A stretch of DNA of 22,346 nucleotides from an uncultured Rhodospirillaceae bacterium. GTDB taxonomy: Bacteria > Pseudomonadota > Alphaproteobacteria > Azospirillales > Azospirillaceae. The notes below the pieces were generated by a model, which was given only the letters and a program-made list of their open reading frames with translations, did no database searches and was not told the DNA's origin. Shown here piece by piece: positions 6,139-13,499 of the stretch. The stretch lies in contig CALBDS010000026.1 in assembly GCA_937927415.1 (NCBI GenBank), forward strand, positions 1 to 22,346. Direction: 5' to 3'. A program made the position numbers and the translations under genes. Each line of letters opens with the position of its first letter. Positions within the stretch are counted from its first letter, which is position 1.

Positions 6139-7167
6139 TTAGAAAACGGGGATGATGTCTTCCATCGCCGTGTCGGAAATTTCCTCGCCGGTGATGCCGA
6201 CTTCGGGGATGGCGGGGAACGGGATGTTGTAGCGGTCGAGCACGCCCTTGAGGTTCAGGATGGCGTTGCGCCAGTTTTCCTTCTTGGCCTCATAGGTCGG
6301 GATGCCGAACCCGGCGGAGCGGGCGATTTCTTCCGCTTCGCGCTGGTTGGTGATGAAATCGTCGGGCAGATCCCAGAAATCCATCGGCGGCTCGAACAGC
6401 ACGGCCGACAGGAACAGATAGCCGGCGCGGATCTGCTTGGTGACGACGGCCTTGTTCTCCGGCCCCATCTTGGGATAGTCGCGTTCCATCACGGCCATAC
6501 AGATGGCCATGTGGCGGCCTTCGTCGCGGCCGATGTTGCGGAAGGCTTCCTTGAACACCGCCTCGCGGGAATTGTCGAACATCTGCTTGAAGATGGTCGC
6601 CGCCGCGATTTCACCCATCAGGAACGAGCTGAACAGCACGGCCAGATCGTACTTCGGCACCGCCTGCTTGTAGCCGCTCCAGTAACGGCCGCCGTTGAAA
6701 TACAGCCACTTGGCGTTCTTCTGCAGCCGGCGGCCGATGTCGGTCTTCGGCTCGTAGGTCAGCGGGTCGGGATGGCCCAGGAACTTGGTGATCGCCAGAC
6801 CGCACATGATTTCGTGGTTCTGCTCGTCACGGGTGACGGAGAAGAAGCACTTGCGGACCGGATCCTCTTCATGAACTTCATAGGTCTTGATGAGGGCTTC
6901 GGCGAAAACCGGCGGGGCGGAAGCGTCGAACACCGACAGAAGCGTCCACCAGTAAGCAATGGATTCGCGCTCTTCCCAAGTATAGCTCTCAACGTCGAGA
7001 GTATCCCAGGGAAGCTTTTCCGGGTCCCAGTTTTCGCGCAGCGCCGCTTCCCACACTTCCTGAAGCTTTTCCGTGTGGCTGTGCCAGGACAGCGGATAAA
7101 TATTCGGCTGCGGAGTTTCCGGCGGAAATTCCATCGTGTTGGACAGGCGTTCCTTTGCCGATGCCAT
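6139..7167 (-). CDS. R2-like ferritin-superfamily diiron oxygenase; candidate phenylacetyl-CoA epoxidase
   Basis: A 342-residue soluble all-helical protein with a carboxylate-bridged diiron signature: E115xxH118 (DEQNHE), E186 (LMGEIAA) and E216xxH219 (DEGRHM), spaced much as in ribonucleotide reductase R2 and R2-like oxidases. The first ligand is probably D81 (E. coli R2 uses D84), with E90 as an alternative. The residue four after H118 is Cys, where R2 carries its radical tyrosine, so a reductase R2 role is unlikely. It is not PaaA (different sequence and size), BoxB (about 470 residues) or AurF (lacks the extra His before the last ExxH). It sits first in a unit with an oxygenase-type reductase and paaX, divergent from paaN, in a paa cluster with no paaABCDE. 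I infer that it epoxidises phenylacetyl-CoA; a related aryl-CoA substrate is possible. A GGGAGGA ribosome binding site precedes the ATG at 7165-7167. Confidence 0.75.
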   Translation of the reverse strand: MASAKERLSNTMEFPPETPQPNIYPLSWHSHTEKLQEVWEAALRENWDPEKLPWDTLDVESYTWEERESIAYWWTLLSVFDASAPPVFAEALIKTYEVHEEDPVRKCFFSVTRDEQNHEIMCGLAITKFLGHPDPLTYEPKTDIGRRLQKNAKWLYFNGGRYWSGYKQAVPKYDLAVLFSSFLMGEIAAATIFKQMFDNSREAVFKEAFRNIGRDEGRHMAICMAVMERDYPKMGPENKAVVTKQIRAGYLFLSAVLFEPPMDFWDLPDDFITNQREAEEIARSAGFGIPTYEAKKENWRNAILNLKGVLDRYNIPFPAIPEVGITGEEISDTAMEDIIPVF

Positions 7168-7250
7168 GGGGTGTCCTCCCGAGTGTGGGGATTGGGCCGA
7201 TTGTATGGATTTGGGTGGAGGGCGGCCGCGCCGGACCGCCGTCCCGGTCA

Positions 7251-7279
7251 GATATGATACGCTTAAATCCGGCAGTCAA
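7251..7279 (-). promoter_or_regulatory. promoter of the oxygenase-reductase-paaX unit
   Basis: On the minus strand TTGACT (7279-7274) is followed 17 bases later by CATATC (7256-7251), a good -35 and an acceptable alphaproteobacterial -10, about 85 bases before the oxygenase start codon. The -10 lies inside one arm of the 9-bp inverted repeat, as expected for a repressed promoter. Confidence 0.45.
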
Positions 7280-7296
7280 CAGAAAATCGTATCATA
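7253..7296. promoter_or_regulatory. likely PaaX operator: 9-bp inverted repeat TATGATACG
   Basis: TATGATACG (7253-7261) and CGTATCATA (7288-7296) form a perfect 9-bp inverted repeat with a 26-base spacer. Each arm resembles the E. coli PaaX site as I remember it (WWTRTGATTCGYGWT): about 11 of 15 positions match for the left arm and 12 of 15 for the right. The arms cover the -10 and flank the -35 of the oxygenase promoter. Assignment to PaaX is inference. Confidence 0.5.
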
Positions 7297-7552
7297 AAGC
7301 CTTAACGTCATCCGAAATCCGTTTCGGAATGCGGAAATTCCATGCTGCACCCGCAAAAAACAGAAGCCAATTTGTTGTTTTAATTCATATTTGCGTGCGA
7401 ACGCGGAATGAGTTCCAAAAAACCGTATTGCGGGGTCGGCGCGTAACGTGATACACGCAAATCAGAAAATGAGGCGATAAACGAATGATGTTGCCGTGGC
7501 TGGAGCGGTTTCCGGGCCTGTGCGGCGGCGTTTCGAAGGAGGAGAAGAGTTC
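7297..7552. promoter_or_regulatory. paaN-proximal part of the 385-base divergent spacer
   Basis: The stretch is distinctly AT-rich at about 7350-7395 compared with its surroundings. It contains the perfect palindrome TCCGAAA-TCCG-TTTCGGA (7311-7328), GGAA-A-TTCC (7333-7341), GCGT-GCGA-ACGC (7393-7404), GGAA-TGAG-TTCC (7405-7416), and CGTG-ATA-CACG (7447-7457), which again carries the TGATAC core. I cannot point to a convincing -35/-10 pair for paaN. A 23-codon ORF fills 7485-7556. Confidence 0.4.
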
Positions 7553-7556
7553 ATGA
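7485..7556 (+). CDS. possible 23-residue leader peptide coupled to paaN
   Basis: A short ORF beginning ATG ATG (7485) reads MMLPWLERFPGLCGG and a Lys/Glu-rich tail, then stops at TGA 7554-7556, giving the classic ATGA overlap with the paaN start. A GAGG motif lies 10 bases before its first ATG, and an in-frame stop directly upstream (7470-7472) fixes the start. The tail codons are also the strong paaN ribosome binding site (AAGGAGGAGAAGAG), so the overlap could be accidental. No similarity is recognised. A coupling or attenuation role is conjecture. Confidence 0.35.
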   Translation: MMLPWLERFPGLCGGVSKEEKSS

Positions 7557-9220
7557 CCCACCCGATGTTTGAAAAGCACCGGGCCACGCTGGACGCCGCC
7601 GTCGAGGCGATCCGCACCCGCGGCTACTGGTCCCCCTACAACGAAGCCCCCAGCCCCAAGGCCTATGGCGAAACGGCCGCCGCCGACGGCAAGGCGGCCT
7701 TCGACGCCCTGCTGGGCGCGCGGTTCGAGATGGACCAGCCGGGACAGCAGGGGTGGCACGGCGGCGAACGCTCGCCCTACGGCCTTGATCTGAATGTGGA
7801 ATACCCGGTCTGCGGCATCGCGGAGCTGATCGCCGCCGGGCAGAAGGCGATGGCCGGCTGGGAAGCCGCCGGTGCCGACGGACGGGCCGGCGTGTGCCTG
7901 GAAATCCTGGAACGGCTCAACCGCCAGAGCTTCCTCATCGCGCAGGCGGTGATGATGACCACGGGGCAGGGCTGGATGATGGCGTTCCAGGCCGGCGGCC
8001 CGCACGCCCAGGACCGCGGGCTGGAAGCGGTGGCCTATGCCTGGCGGGAACAGAGCGCCGTTCCGGCCGAGGCGCGTTGGGAAAAGCCCCAGGGCAAGAA
8101 CCCGCCGCTGGTGATGACCAAGCAGTACCGCATCGTCGGGCGCGGCGTGGCGGTGGTGATCGGCTGCGGCACCTTCCCCACCTGGAACACCTATCCGGGG
8201 CTGTTCGCCGCCCTGGCCACCGGCAACCCGGTGATCGTGAAGCCCCACAGCAACGCCATCCTGCCGGCGGCGCTGACCGTGCGCATCATCCGCGCGGTGC
8301 TGGCCGAAAACGGGCTGGATCCCAACCTCGTCACCCTGTGCGTGGCGAAGGACCGGCGGACCACGCAGGATCTGGTCACCCATCCGGCGGTGAAGTCGGT
8401 GGATTTCACCGGCAGCAACGTGTTCGGGCAATGGCTGCTGGACAACTGCCGTCAGGCGTCGGTCTATGCCGAACTGGCGGGGGTGAACACCATCATCATC
8501 GACAGCACCGCCGATTATAAGGGCATGCTGCGCAACATCGCCTTCACCCTGTCGCTCTATGCCGGGCAGATGTGCACCACGTCGCAGGCCATCCTGGTCC
8601 CCGCCGGCGGCATCGCCACCGACCAGGGGCCGAAGAGCTATGACGAGGTGTGCGCCGATCTGGCCAAGGCGGTCGGCGGTCTTCTGTCCAAGCCCGAGGT
8701 GGCGCACGCGGTCCTGGGCGCCATCCAGTCGTCCGACACGCTGGCGCGCATCGCGGATGCCAACGCCGGCATGCTGGGCCGGGTGATCCTGGCGTCCCAG
8801 CGGCTGGAAAACCCCGAGTTCCCCAAGGCCGAGGTGCGCACCCCCGCCCTGCTGGCCTGCGACGCCGCCGACGAGGCTCTTTATATGGAAGAGCGTTTCG
8901 GCCCCATCAGCTTCATCGTCAAGACCGCGGGCACCGCGGCGTCGGCCCAGCTTGCCGAACGCATCGTCGCCACCCACGGGGCGCTGACGCTGGGCGTCTA
9001 TTCCACCAGCGACGCCTTCATCGACGCGGTGACCGAGGCGTCGTGCCGCGCCAAGGTGGCGCTGTCGATCAACCTGACCGGCGGCGTCTTCGTCAACCAG
9101 TCGGCGGCCTATTCCGATTACCACGGCACCGGCGGCAACCCCGCGGCCAACGCGTCCTATGCCAACGCCGCCTTTGTCGCCAACCGCTTCTGCGTCGTGC
9201 AGCGCCGCTTCCACGTGTGA
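7553..9220 (+). CDS. paaN: PaaN-type aldehyde dehydrogenase (3-oxo-5,6-dehydrosuberyl-CoA semialdehyde dehydrogenase)
   Basis: A 555-residue aldehyde dehydrogenase-fold protein of the PaaN type. Catalytic elements are in order: VVKPHS-like Lys230, FTGS (285-288), the general base Glu307 in YAELAG, the nucleophile Cys341 in GQMCTTSQ, and EERFGPI (446-452). It oxidises the ring-opened semialdehyde to 3-oxo-5,6-dehydrosuberyl-CoA. Unlike PaaZ (about 680 residues), it has no C-terminal MaoC hydratase domain, so it cannot itself hydrolyse oxepin-CoA. This is the stand-alone type known from Azoarcus, where a separate hydratase does that step. The ATG at 7553 was chosen because of the strong AAGGAGGAGAAGAG in front; the frame runs 19 codons further upstream. 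It is the first recognised gene of a long plus-strand operon and ends 9 bases before paaG. Confidence 0.9.
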   Translation: MTHPMFEKHRATLDAAVEAIRTRGYWSPYNEAPSPKAYGETAAADGKAAFDALLGARFEMDQPGQQGWHGGERSPYGLDLNVEYPVCGIAELIAAGQKAMAGWEAAGADGRAGVCLEILERLNRQSFLIAQAVMMTTGQGWMMAFQAGGPHAQDRGLEAVAYAWREQSAVPAEARWEKPQGKNPPLVMTKQYRIVGRGVAVVIGCGTFPTWNTYPGLFAALATGNPVIVKPHSNAILPAALTVRIIRAVLAENGLDPNLVTLCVAKDRRTTQDLVTHPAVKSVDFTGSNVFGQWLLDNCRQASVYAELAGVNTIIIDSTADYKGMLRNIAFTLSLYAGQMCTTSQAILVPAGGIATDQGPKSYDEVCADLAKAVGGLLSKPEVAHAVLGAIQSSDTLARIADANAGMLGRVILASQRLENPEFPKAEVRTPALLACDAADEALYMEERFGPISFIVKTAGTAASAQLAERIVATHGALTLGVYSTSDAFIDAVTEASCRAKVALSINLTGGVFVNQSAAYSDYHGTGGNPAANASYANAAFVANRFCVVQRRFHV

Positions 9221-9229
9221 GGCTGACCC

Positions 9230-10033
9230 GTGACCGACACGTCTTTTGACACCATCCGTTTCGATGTCGCCGACGGTGTGGCGACGCTGGCCTTCAACCG
9301 CCCCGACAAGCTGAACAGCTTCGTCGAACAGATGCACCGCGAGGTGCGCGCCGCTCTCGACACCGTGCAGGAGGAGACATCCATCCGCGCGCTGGTGCTG
9401 ACCGGCACCGGCCGGGCGTTCTGCACCGGCCAGGATCTGAGCGACCGCGCGGTGATGATCGAATCCGGCGCCAAGCCCGACCTGGGCAACACGGTGGAGC
9501 GCAATTACAAGCCGCTGATCCTGCGGCTGGCGAACCTGCGCGTGCCCACCATCGCCGCGGTCAACGGGGTGGCCGCCGGGGCCGGGGCCAGCATCGCGCT
9601 GGCCTGCGATCTGGTGGTCGCCGCGAAATCGGCGTCCTTCATCCAGGCGTTCAGCAAGGTCGGGCTGATCCCCGACACCGGCGGCACGTGGTTCCTGCCC
9701 CAGCGGGTGGGCATGGCCCGCGCCATGGGGCTGGCGCTGCTGGCGGAAAAGCTGTCCGCCGAACAGGCCGCCGCCTGGGGCCTGATCTGGAGTGCGGTGG
9801 ACGACGACGCCTTCGCCGGCACCGTGGCGGATCTGGCGAAGAAGTTGGCGGCCGCCCCGACCAAGGCGCTGGTCCGCACCCGTCAGGCCATGCACGCCGC
9901 CGCCACCAACACGCTGGACCAGCAGCTGTCCCTGGAAGGGGCGTTCATGCGCGAACTGGGGTGGTCGGCCGATTACGCCGAGGGCGTGGCCGCCTTCATC
10001 AACAAGCGTCCGCCGCAGTTCCGGGGGGAATGA
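9230..10033 (+). CDS. paaG: 1,2-epoxyphenylacetyl-CoA isomerase PaaG
   Basis: A 267-residue crotonase-superfamily protein (E. coli PaaG is 262). The oxyanion-hole regions are AFCTGQDLSDR (64-73) and GVAAGAGASIALACDL (113-128), and the PaaG active-site aspartate is D149 in GLIPDTGGTWFLP, a motif that separates PaaG from ordinary hydratases. It converts the ring 1,2-epoxide of phenylacetyl-CoA into oxepin-CoA and can also shift double bonds of later intermediates. Its presence is strong evidence that an epoxide is made by this organism although no paaABCDE is seen here. It starts with GTG 9 bases after paaN, with GAGG upstream, and overlaps paaH at TGATG. Confidence 0.92.
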   Translation: MTDTSFDTIRFDVADGVATLAFNRPDKLNSFVEQMHREVRAALDTVQEETSIRALVLTGTGRAFCTGQDLSDRAVMIESGAKPDLGNTVERNYKPLILRLANLRVPTIAAVNGVAAGAGASIALACDLVVAAKSASFIQAFSKVGLIPDTGGTWFLPQRVGMARAMGLALLAEKLSAEQAAAWGLIWSAVDDDAFAGTVADLAKKLAAAPTKALVRTRQAMHAAATNTLDQQLSLEGAFMRELGWSADYAEGVAAFINKRPPQFRGE

Positions 10034-11553
10034 TGGCCGCTCTCGACACGACGGTGACGGTGGGCGTGGTCGGTGCCGGCGCCATGGGCGGCGGCATCGC
10101 CCAGGTGGCCGCCGCCGCCGGTCACCGGGTGGTGCTGTTCGACGCCCGCGACGGGGCCGCGGCCCAGGCCGTGACCCGTCTGCGCGACGTCTTCGCCACC
10201 CTGGCCGTCAAGGGCCGCATGACCGCGGAGGCGGCGGACACCGCCACATCCCGCCTGTCCGCCGCCACCACCCTGGCCGATCTGGCCCCGGCGGGGCTGG
10301 TGGTGGAGGCGGTGGTGGAGGATCTGGCGGTCAAGCAGGGGCTGTTCCGCGATCTGGAAGGGCTGGTCGGCGATGACGCCATCCTCGCCACCAACACCTC
10401 GTCCCTGTCGGTGACGGCCATCGGGGCGGCGCTGTCCCGTCCGGGGCGGCTGGCCGGGCTGCACTTCTTCAACCCGGCCCCGCTGATGCCGCTGGTGGAG
10501 GTGGTGTCGGGTCTGGGCACCGATCCGGCGGTGGCGGAGGCCCTGTTCGACACGGCCAAGGGCTGGGGCAAGACCCCGGTGCACGCCGCGTCCACCCCCG
10601 GCTTCATCGTCAACCGGGTAGCCCGCCCCTATTACGCCGAGGCCATCCGTTTGCTGGAGGAGGGGGCCGCCGACAGCGCCACCATCGACGCCCTGTTCCG
10701 CGAGGCCGGCGGCTTCCGCATGGGGCCGTTCGAACTGATGGACATGATCGGCCACGACGTGAATTTCGCCGTGACGCGCTCGGTGTGGACCGCCTTTTTC
10801 CACGACCCGCGCTTTACCCCGTCGCTGACCCAGCAGGAACTGGTCGCCGCCGGTTTCCTGGGCCGCAAGAGCGGGCGCGGCTTCTACGATTACCGCGAGG
10901 GGGCCATCCGCCCGGCGGTGCCGACGGCGGACGGTGCCGCCCCGGCGCGGATCGTGCTGCACGGGGACTCCGGTTTCGCCGGGGTGCTGGCGGCGCGTCT
11001 GACCGACCGCGGCGTTGCCTTTGACCGGGTGGGGGCCGATGACGGGCGGGTGGCCACCGTGGACGGCGTGGCCGTCTTCGTCACCGACGGGCGCACCGCC
11101 GCCGAACGGGCCGCCGCGTCGGGCACCCCGGCCGTGGCGGTGGTGGACACGGCATTCGATCCCGCCACCGCGGTGCGGCTGGCCTTCGCCACCGCGCACC
11201 CCGGCCCGGCGGGCGGGGAAACGGCGGTGGCGGGCCTGCTGGCCGCCGCCGGAATAGCACCGACGCCGGTCGCCGACACCCCCGGTCTGGTGGTGATGCG
11301 CACGGTGGCGATGCTGGCGAACGAAGCCGCCGACGCCGTGCACCGCGGCGTCTGCTCGGCCGCCGCCGCCGACACCGCCATGCGGCTCGGCACCAACTAC
11401 CCGCGCGGGCCGCTGGCCTGGGCCGATGCGCTGGGTGTCGCCACGGTGGCGGAGGTTCTGGCGAACCTTGCCGCCTTTTACGGAGAGGACCGCTACCGCC
11501 TGTCGCCGTTTCTGCGGCTGCGGGCCATCGGCGGACGGGGATGCCATGACTGA
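10033..11553 (+). CDS. paaH: 3-hydroxyadipyl-CoA dehydrogenase PaaH
   Basis: A 506-residue NAD-dependent 3-hydroxyacyl-CoA dehydrogenase. The N-terminal Rossmann motif GAGAMGGG is at 14-21, TNTSSL at 120-125, and the catalytic His144 lies in LHFFNPAPLMPLVE. The central C-terminal-type domain (about 195-290, including GFIVNRVARPYYAEA) is followed by a second, partial domain pair ending in PRGPLAWADALG. This long form matches Pseudomonas PaaC/PaaH (about 505 residues) rather than the 475-residue E. coli protein. It oxidises 3-hydroxyadipyl-CoA to 3-oxoadipyl-CoA. Two adjacent ATGs (10030 and 10033) are possible; the second is better spaced from GGGGGG. It overlaps the paaG stop by one base and paaI by eight. 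Confidence 0.92.
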   Translation: MAALDTTVTVGVVGAGAMGGGIAQVAAAAGHRVVLFDARDGAAAQAVTRLRDVFATLAVKGRMTAEAADTATSRLSAATTLADLAPAGLVVEAVVEDLAVKQGLFRDLEGLVGDDAILATNTSSLSVTAIGAALSRPGRLAGLHFFNPAPLMPLVEVVSGLGTDPAVAEALFDTAKGWGKTPVHAASTPGFIVNRVARPYYAEAIRLLEEGAADSATIDALFREAGGFRMGPFELMDMIGHDVNFAVTRSVWTAFFHDPRFTPSLTQQELVAAGFLGRKSGRGFYDYREGAIRPAVPTADGAAPARIVLHGDSGFAGVLAARLTDRGVAFDRVGADDGRVATVDGVAVFVTDGRTAAERAAASGTPAVAVVDTAFDPATAVRLAFATAHPGPAGGETAVAGLLAAAGIAPTPVADTPGLVVMRTVAMLANEAADAVHRGVCSAAAADTAMRLGTNYPRGPLAWADALGVATVAEVLANLAAFYGEDRYRLSPFLRLRAIGGRGCHD

Positions 11554-12004
11554 TGCTCTTCATCTGGCCTACGACGTCGGACAGGCGATGTGGAGCCGCG
11601 ACCGCGCCACCAAGCTTCTGGGCATGACCCTGCTGGAGATCGCTCCGGGACGGGCGCGTCTGTCCATGGAGGTTCAGCCCGACATGCTGAACGGTCATGG
11701 GGTGTGCCACGGCGGCATGATCTTCACGCTTGCCGACAGTGCCTTCGCCTACGCCTGCAACAGCTACAACCAGAACACCGTGGCGTCGGCCTGCGGGGTT
11801 GATTTCCTGGCCCCCGCCCGCGCCGGCGATGTGCTGGAGGCGGAGGCCGCCGAACGCTCCCTGGCCGGGCGCACCGGCGTCTATGACGTGACGGTGCGCA
11901 TACAGGGGGGTGCAACGGTGGCCCTGTTTCGTGGCAAATCATACCGCATCAAAGGCGAGGTGATCGCCGGCCTGGAGGCCGCAAGCGACACCCGCAAACC
12001 ATAA
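11546..12004 (+). CDS. paaI: hot-dog fold acyl-CoA thioesterase PaaI
   Basis: A 152-residue hot-dog thioesterase. The signature NGHGVCHGGMIFTLADSAFA spans 49-68, with the catalytic aspartate D64 and HGG at 55-57, as in E. coli PaaI (140 residues). It hydrolyses ring-hydroxylated phenylacetyl-CoA thioesters that would otherwise trap CoA, so it is a rescue enzyme, not a main pathway step. The ATG at 11546 lies inside the last codons of paaH and follows GGACGGGG, implying translational coupling. The frame is open further upstream, but that part only shadows paaH. Confidence 0.92.
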   Translation: MTDALHLAYDVGQAMWSRDRATKLLGMTLLEIAPGRARLSMEVQPDMLNGHGVCHGGMIFTLADSAFAYACNSYNQNTVASACGVDFLAPARAGDVLEAEAAERSLAGRTGVYDVTVRIQGGATVALFRGKSYRIKGEVIAGLEAASDTRKP

Positions 12005-12027
12005 GAATTCGCTCGGGAGGCGATCCG

Positions 12028-13350
12028 GTGCCCAGCAAAACCATCGACCGTGACGGTCTGGAACCCATCGAACGGGCCAGCCGCGATGAAATCTCAGCCC
12101 TGCAGCTCGACCGCCTGAAGTGGTCGTTGCGGCACACCTACGACAATGTGGCGCCCTACCGCCGCAAGTGCGAGGAGAAGGGGGTTCACCCGGACGATCT
12201 GAAAACCCTGTCGGATCTGTCCCTGTTCCCCTTCATGACCAAGTACGACCTGCGCGACCACTATCCCTTCGGCCTGTTCGCGGTGCCGCGGGAAAAGCTG
12301 GCGCGGCTGCACGCCTCGTCCGGCACCACCGGCAAGCCGGTGGTGGTGGGCTACACCAGCCACGACATCGACGTGTGGGCCGGGCTGGTGGCGCGGTCGT
12401 TGCGGGCGGCGGGGGCGCGTCCGGGCGACATGGTGCACAACGCCTATGGCTACGGCATGTTCACCGGCGGTCTGGGTGCTCATTACGGCATCGAGCGGGC
12501 GGGCTGCATCGCCGTGCCCATGTCGGGCGGGCAGACGGAAAAGCAGGTGCAGCAGATCCTGGACTTCCGCCCCGACATCATCATGGTCACGCCGTCGTAC
12601 TCGCTGGTCATCGCCGACGAGTTCCAGCGCCAGGGCATCTGTCCCGCCGACATCTCGCTGAAGGTCGGCGTGTTCGGCGCCGAGCCGTGGGGCGAGGGCA
12701 TGCGGGCGGAGATCGAACGCTCCCTCGGCATCGACGCCATCGACATCTACGGCCTGACCGAGGTGATGGGGCCGGGTGTCGCGTCGGAATGCATCGAAAC
12801 CAAGGACGGCCCGGTGATCTGGGAGGATCATTTCTACCCCGAGATCATCGATCCCGACACCGGCGAGGTGCTGCCCGACGGCCAGGACGGCGAGCTTGTC
12901 TTCACCTCCCTGACCAAGGAGGCGTTCCCGGTCATCCGCTACCGCACCCGTGACCTGACGCGCCTGCTGCCGCCCACGGCGCGCGCGTTCCGCCGCATCG
13001 GCAAGATCACCGGCCGGTCCGACGACATGCTCATCATCCGCGGCGTGAACGTGTTCCCCGCCCAGATCGAGGAGCAGATCCTGGCCGACAAGCACCTGTC
13101 GGGGCATTACCAGCTTGTCATCGGGCGCGAAGGCCATCTGGACACGCTGGAGGTGCGCTGTGAGCTGTTGGCCGACAGTGCGGCCACCATGACCCCCGCC
13201 GATGTGGCGGCGGTGTCGAAAGCGGTGCAGCGCCACATCAAGACCATGGTCGGCGTGTCCACCACCGTCACGGTGCTGGAGCCGGGCGGCATCCCGCGCA
13301 CCGTGGTGGGCAAGGCCAAGCGCGTCATCGACCAGCGGGCCAGGGACTGA
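12028..13350 (+). CDS. paaK: phenylacetate-CoA ligase PaaK
   Basis: A 440-residue adenylate-forming ligase of typical PaaK length. The phosphate-binding loop is SSGTTGK (97-103), the adenine motif YGLTE is at 241-245, YRTRDL at 305-310, the hinge GRSDDM at 329-334, and GKAKRV near the C-terminus. It makes phenylacetyl-CoA from phenylacetate, ATP and CoA in the cytosol, the first committed step and the source of the PaaX inducer. The GTG start at 12028 follows GGGAGG eight bases upstream, 23 bases after paaI. It is the last gene before a 149-base gap with hairpins, so the first operon segment may end here. Confidence 0.95.
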   Translation: MPSKTIDRDGLEPIERASRDEISALQLDRLKWSLRHTYDNVAPYRRKCEEKGVHPDDLKTLSDLSLFPFMTKYDLRDHYPFGLFAVPREKLARLHASSGTTGKPVVVGYTSHDIDVWAGLVARSLRAAGARPGDMVHNAYGYGMFTGGLGAHYGIERAGCIAVPMSGGQTEKQVQQILDFRPDIIMVTPSYSLVIADEFQRQGICPADISLKVGVFGAEPWGEGMRAEIERSLGIDAIDIYGLTEVMGPGVASECIETKDGPVIWEDHFYPEIIDPDTGEVLPDGQDGELVFTSLTKEAFPVIRYRTRDLTRLLPPTARAFRRIGKITGRSDDMLIIRGVNVFPAQIEEQILADKHLSGHYQLVIGREGHLDTLEVRCELLADSAATMTPADVAAVSKAVQRHIKTMVGVSTTVTVLEPGGIPRTVVGKAKRVIDQRARD

Positions 13351-13358
13351 CCGTTCCG

Positions 13359-13433
13359 GGGGCGGGCCGCCCGCCCCGCCGATCCCCTCATCCGTTTGTT
13401 TCCCCCCGCCGAACCGTTGCTCCGGTTCGGCGG
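13359..13433 (+). terminator. two hairpins in the paaK-paaJ gap
   Basis: GGGGCGGG (13359-13366) pairs with CCCGCCCC (13370-13377), and CCGCCGAACCG (13406-13416) pairs with CGGTTCGGCGG (13423-13433) around a 6-base loop. A T-rich stretch follows about 10 bases later. These could attenuate transcription or stabilise the upstream message. They are not a textbook terminator, and paaJ has no obvious promoter of its own. Confidence 0.4.
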
Positions 13434-13499
13434 CGAAGTCCGGGTTTTGCTTTGCCGCATCCACCCGATGGCGGGTGCATGCCTGAAGGAGTTGCTGTC

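Noticed and set aside
6139..7167. Ribonucleotide reductase beta subunit, BoxB, PaaA or AurF
   Set aside because: No radical tyrosine, no nrdA partner, wrong length for BoxB, no resemblance to PaaA, and no additional His ligand as in AurF.
7553..9220. Bifunctional PaaZ
   Set aside because: The protein ends after the aldehyde dehydrogenase fold; there is no MaoC-like hydratase domain.
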